Shown here piece after piece: positions 12,737 through 12,741 of a stretch of 12,741 nucleotides of DNA (position 1 is its first letter; every line of letters begins with the position of its first letter). The position numbers were made by a program, and so were the translations under genes. This DNA comes from PALSA-1006 sp964532405 (lineage in GTDB: Bacteria; Pseudomonadota; Gammaproteobacteria; Burkholderiales; Gallionellaceae), in contig CAZHIC010000051.1 in assembly GCA_964532405.1 (NCBI GenBank), forward strand, positions 1-12,741, given 5' to 3'. Below the pieces are notes generated by a model, which saw only the letters and a program-made list of their open reading frames with translations, ran no database searches and was not told where the DNA came from.

Positions 12737-12741
12737 AAATA

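Overview
The window reads as chromosomal DNA from a Gram-negative proteobacterium, most likely a betaproteobacterium. The protein sequences (YoaA-type helicase, Hsp33, Tas-like reductase, COG2509 flavoprotein) have a beta/gamma flavour. A Gallionellaceae/Nitrosomonadales-like host is my guess, supported only by general resemblance and by a heme-protein-like pair. There are no rRNA, tRNA, IS transposase or CRISPR features.

Left part (1-3190) is accessory in character. A WYL-domain transcriptional regulator leads a tight same-strand operon: a coiled-coil protein of unknown function, a 78-aa protein that is a gapless paralogue of the coiled-coil protein's C-terminal domain, and a 79-aa membrane protein. 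Next comes a toxin-antitoxin scrap heap. It holds a start-less C-terminal fragment of an MqsA-type antitoxin on the minus strand, then a HigB-type toxin gene overlapping by 4 bp a HigA-like antitoxin that lacks the usual C-terminal helix-turn-helix.

Middle part (3200-6490): a long minus-strand DinG/YoaA-family Fe-S helicase gene is divergent from a secreted or membrane His-rich four-helix protein. That protein is followed by a 40-residue ORF carrying a CXXCH heme-attachment motif. A ~165-bp nested palindromic repeat and a strong intrinsic terminator close this unit.

Right part (6491-10367) is a four-gene plus-strand run: hslO (Hsp33), a Tas-like aldo/keto reductase, an M14-type zinc metallopeptidase-like protein and an alpha/beta hydrolase, the last two overlapping by ATGA. 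The reductase carries an in-frame ~87-bp palindromic insertion absent from E. coli Tas. A 145-bp palindromic MITE-like element (10371-10515) separates this run from a convergent COG2509-type FAD-dependent dehydrogenase. Upstream of that gene lies a small retroviral-type (clan AA) aspartic protease-like gene whose DTG motif reads DTE. The window ends in two tandem copies of a 24-bp unit related to the ends of the 145-bp element; another end of the same family sits at the left edge of the window.

The most interesting items are the WYL-led operon with its tandem domain duplication, the in-frame palindromic insertion in the Tas-like gene, the small CXXCH ORF beside a His-rich membrane protein, and the dispersed palindromic repeat family whose ends supply stop codons.
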